Assembly: GCF_048541835.1 (NCBI RefSeq)
Contig: NZ_JBLEOY010000002.1
Coordinates: 186,001-250,000, forward strand
Length of the DNA: 64,000 nt
Direction: 5' to 3'
From: QIJE01 sp048541835
GTDB lineage: Bacteria > SZUA-79 > Acidulodesulfobacterales > Acidulodesulfobacteraceae
The stretch's first letter is position 1. Each line of letters begins with the position of its first letter. A model generated the notes under the pieces. The model ran no database searches, was not told the DNA's origin, and worked only from the letters and a program-made list of their open reading frames with translations. A program made the translations under genes and the position numbers. Below are positions 61,515 through 64,000 of the stretch, piece by piece.

Positions 61515-62522
61515 ATGAAAACATATCTTGTAACCGGAGGTCTTGGGTTTATAGGTTCTAATTTTATACGGCATATCTTGGACAAGCGAGAGGAAATTAC
61601 GGTAATTAACGTTGATAAAATAACGTATGCAGCAAATCCTGGAAATATTCCGAATGGAGTGAAGAATTACAGGTTTTATAAGACAGATATTGCGGATAAT
61701 GTAGGATTATCTAAAGTTTTCGACGAAAACGATGTAGACTACGTAATTAATTTTGCGGCGGAATCACATGTAGACAGGTCTATAATGACTCCGGGGATTT
61801 TTATTAAAACCAATGTGGACGGAACGGCAAACCTGCTGGAATTATCCCTCAAACATAATGTTAAAAGATTCCTGCAGATTTCGACCGACGAGGTTTACGG
61901 TTCATTAGGTTCGACGGGAAAATTTAGCGAGACTACGCCGCTCGCACCGCGTAGTCCCTATTCTGCCTCAAAGGCTGCCGCAGACATGTTGGTTATGTCT
62001 TTTTTTCACACTTACGATATGCCGGTTTTAATATCAAGGTGTTCTAATAATTACGGACCGTATCAATTTCCGGAAAAACTAATTCCTCTTGCTATTATTA
62101 ATGCGTTGCATGAGAAAGATATACCGCTTTACGGCGACGGAAGGAATGTTAGAGACTGGATATACGTTGCCGACCATGTTGCCGGAATATCCTTGATATT
62201 GGAAAAAGGGAAACCGGGCGAGACTTATAATATCGGCGGAGATTCCGAATTAGAAAATATAGATATAATAAATCATATACTGGATAGGCTTAACGGGTCG
62301 CATTCTCTGATAAAGTATGTAAAAGATAGACCGGGACACGATAGAAGGTATGCTATGGATTTCTCCAAGATTGCTTCTAAAATGGGATTTTCACCTAAAT
62401 ACGGTATAGATAAAGGGATAGAATATACGGTAAACTGGTATTTAAAAAATGAAAATTGGTGGAAGGAGATATTATCCGGGGATTATAGAGAGTATTATAA
62501 AAAAATGTATGAATATAGGTGA
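61515..62522 (+). CDS. rfbB: dTDP-glucose 4,6-dehydratase
   Basis: The 335-residue extended short-chain dehydrogenase makes dTDP-4-keto-6-deoxyglucose. TGGLGFIGSNFIRH binds NAD; STDEVYGSLG and SPYSASKAAADM hold the catalytic residues. NNYGPYQFPEKLIPL is a RmlB hallmark. A TTG at 61503 is in frame, but GAGG lies 6 nt before the ATG at 61515, which is preferred. Confidence 0.94.
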   Translation: MKTYLVTGGLGFIGSNFIRHILDKREEITVINVDKITYAANPGNIPNGVKNYRFYKTDIADNVGLSKVFDENDVDYVINFAAESHVDRSIMTPGIFIKTNVDGTANLLELSLKHNVKRFLQISTDEVYGSLGSTGKFSETTPLAPRSPYSASKAAADMLVMSFFHTYDMPVLISRCSNNYGPYQFPEKLIPLAIINALHEKDIPLYGDGRNVRDWIYVADHVAGISLILEKGKPGETYNIGGDSELENIDIINHILDRLNGSHSLIKYVKDRPGHDRRYAMDFSKIASKMGFSPKYGIDKGIEYTVNWYLKNENWWKEILSGDYREYYKKMYEYR

Positions 62523-62531
62523 GGTTTCTTG

Positions 62532-63398
62532 ATGATAAAGATTGCCCTTATCGGTTCGACCGGAATGTTAGGCATAGACGTGAATGCGGTGTTCAATGGG
62601 ATGGGTTTCCTTATTAAAAATTTTAACTCCAAAAATTTAGATATAGCGGATGCTAAAGTAGTTCATGAAGCATTATGCGGCTTTAACCCAGATTATATTA
62701 TAAACTGTGCCGCATATACCGACGTAGACGGAGCAGAGACGGAAAAAGAGAAGGCTAATGCGGTTAATAATATTGGTGTTCAAAATTTGGCCGATGCGGC
62801 TTTAATTTTAGGTGCTAAAATAATACATCTAAGTACAGATTATGTATTTGACGGGACAAAAAGGTCACCTTATCTTGAAGAAGATGCCCCTAATCCTATT
62901 AACGAATACGGATTATCAAAGCTTAACGGAGAAAGGGCGTTAAGAAAATCTGGAGCAAGCCATATAATATTGCGGACTTCATGGCTATACGGCAAAAACG
63001 GAAAAAACTTCGTAAACACGATATTGAAATTAGCAGACAACCGAAAAAAAGTAGAAGTCGTAGCCGATCAATTCGGATGCCCAACGTATACTAAAGACGT
63101 AGCTTATGCTATATTTAAAATCATTACGAAGGATAATTTTAAAAATGAAGTATATCATTTAACCAACTTCGGTCAGACATCCTGGTATGAATTTGCCGTT
63201 GAAATAGTGAGTGTCTTTAAAAGGGTTAATTGTGAAATATTGCCGGTAACCTCGGATAAGTTCTTAAGACCGGCTAAAAGGCCGACTTACGGCGTATTGG
63301 ATAATTCTAAAATTAAAGGGGATTATGATATAGAGTTGAGGCCATGGAAGGACGCCGTTAAAAAATATTGTAACGATATAGGGTATTTTATTGCTTGA
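62532..63398 (+). CDS. rfbD: dTDP-4-dehydrorhamnose reductase
   Basis: The 288-residue reductase makes dTDP-L-rhamnose. IGSTGMLGIDV is the NAD(P) loop, NCAAYTDVDGAE and LSTDYVFDG follow, and YGLSKLNGE has the YxxxK pair. The TTG at 62529 is in frame, but GAGG at 62521-62524 favours ATG 62532. With rfbB it gives two of four rhamnose steps; rfbA and rfbC are not in the window. Confidence 0.93.
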   Translation: MIKIALIGSTGMLGIDVNAVFNGMGFLIKNFNSKNLDIADAKVVHEALCGFNPDYIINCAAYTDVDGAETEKEKANAVNNIGVQNLADAALILGAKIIHLSTDYVFDGTKRSPYLEEDAPNPINEYGLSKLNGERALRKSGASHIILRTSWLYGKNGKNFVNTILKLADNRKKVEVVADQFGCPTYTKDVAYAIFKIITKDNFKNEVYHLTNFGQTSWYEFAVEIVSVFKRVNCEILPVTSDKFLRPAKRPTYGVLDNSKIKGDYDIELRPWKDAVKKYCNDIGYFIA

Positions 63399-63422
63399 AA
63401 AATCTTATTTTAGATATATAAT
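63395..63422 (+). promoter_or_regulatory. Promoter of the cytochrome c gene
   Basis: TTGAAA (63395-63400) and a perfect TATAAT (63417-63422) are spaced 16 nt, overlapping the rfbD stop codon. It would give a leader of about 65 nt before the cytochrome ATG. Confidence 0.6.
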
Positions 63423-63497
63423 GTTTACTGTAGAATATATGCTGTCTCTAAAAATAGATCATTTTAAAGATAATTAATGTTATTCAAAGGAGGTTGT

Positions 63498-63905
63498 ATG
63501 AAAAATCTTTTTCTGGCAGTTATTTTTATGTTAGCTTCATTGTTTTTGGTCGGCACTCTAATAGCTACTTCCGCAAATGCAGATACTGCGTCTATGCCTA
63601 ATAACGCACAACTGATAATTAAGGGTAAAGGGCTGTTTTTTTCGAAGAGTATAGGGACCAATGGACTTTCATGTGCCTCTTGTCACGTTTACAGCGTGGG
63701 TACCTATATAAATATGCATGGCAAGGGAAAGGTTATAATGCCGATAAAAAATGCCGTTAAAGGACTTACGGCGATGTTCAAGAAACAACATGCACATACG
63801 ACATTTGAAAAGAAAATAGATATGTGTGTTAGAATGGCACTTAAGGGACACTTATCTAAGGGAGATTTAGAGGCTTTAAGCGCCTACGTTAAGTCTCTAA
63901 AATAG
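63498..63905 (+). CDS. Exported monoheme c-type cytochrome
   Basis: The 135-residue protein has a signal peptide (hydrophobic about 5-24, likely cut after SANA, residue 28). One heme motif, CASCH, lies near residue 58. A late CVRMALKGHLSKGDLEALSA block fits class I cytochrome c, with a Met as the probable second ligand. It would carry electrons in the periplasm; the partner is unknown. The frame is open from 63477, but AAAGGAGG lies 5 nt before ATG 63498. It has its own promoter and terminator. Confidence 0.85.
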   Translation: MKNLFLAVIFMLASLFLVGTLIATSANADTASMPNNAQLIIKGKGLFFSKSIGTNGLSCASCHVYSVGTYINMHGKGKVIMPIKNAVKGLTAMFKKQHAHTTFEKKIDMCVRMALKGHLSKGDLEALSAYVKSLK

Positions 63906-63924
63906 ATTTATTAAATAGTTTTTA

Positions 63925-63966
63925 AAAGCGCTTTTTTTTCACAAGAGGAAGCGCTTTATTTTTTTA
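63925..63966 (+). terminator. Intrinsic terminator after the cytochrome c gene
   Basis: AAAGCGCTT (63925-63933) and AAGCGCTTT (63949-63957) form a perfect 9-bp stem, followed by a T-run at 63959-63965. It is 20 nt downstream of the stop codon and is the only clear intrinsic terminator I found. Confidence 0.85.
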
Positions 63967-64000
63967 TAGAGATGATGAAAATGTATAAAACATTTGCAGG

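Overview
The window is a chromosomal segment of an AT-rich Gram-negative bacterium. The outer-membrane LPS assembly protein LptD and dTDP-sugar genes point to an LPS-bearing cell. Indolepyruvate:ferredoxin oxidoreductase, a MetV-type folate gene and a COG3581 activator-related protein point to an anaerobic or low-oxygen lifestyle. The gene order resembles deltaproteobacteria-like lineages, possibly an uncultured acidophilic sulfur-cycle group. That placement is inference from gene content only. There is no rRNA, CRISPR array, prophage or insertion sequence.

Left region (1-16.8 kb), metabolism and envelope. A lipid-kinase-like gene on the minus strand is divergent from a plus-strand run: COG3581 protein, HtrA-like protease, MetV, a divergent MetF-like protein, indolepyruvate oxidoreductase alpha and beta, family-4 uracil-DNA glycosylase, NfeD and slipin. 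A pentose-phosphate block follows: 6-phosphogluconate dehydrogenase, a cyclase-family hydrolase and glucose-6-phosphate dehydrogenase on the plus strand, converging on transketolase and transaldolase on the minus strand. A DoxX-like membrane protein closes the region.

Middle region (16.8-50.3 kb), gene expression. tRNA-His is followed by a 415-nt gene-free stretch holding a hairpin and a promoter. Then come tRNA-Thr, Tyr, Gly, Thr and tuf, the arrangement known from E. coli thrU-tyrU-glyT-thrT-tufB. After these come rpmG, tRNA-Trp, secE, nusG, rplKAJL, rpoBC, rpsL, rpsG, fusA, a second tuf, and the S10, spc and alpha operons through rplQ, all on the plus strand. The two tuf genes encode identical proteins and match at the nucleotide level wherever compared, including short flanks. 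rpmD (L30) is missing from its usual place. Several ribosomal genes start with TTG. RpoC and NusG have unusual N-terminal extensions.

Right region (50.3-64 kb). A complete trp operon of unfused genes (trpE, G, D, C, F, B, A) runs into accD, folC and lptD. Next come dTDP-glucose 4,6-dehydratase and dTDP-4-dehydrorhamnose reductase for a cell-surface deoxysugar. Last is a small exported monoheme cytochrome c with its own promoter and an intrinsic terminator.

Most of the window is conserved core genome and I did not find an obviously new multi-gene system. The points most worth following are the cyclase-family hydrolase in the slot where 6-phosphogluconolactonase would be expected, the MetV/divergent MetF/indolepyruvate oxidoreductase cluster, the tuf duplication, the RpoC extension and the missing rpmD.
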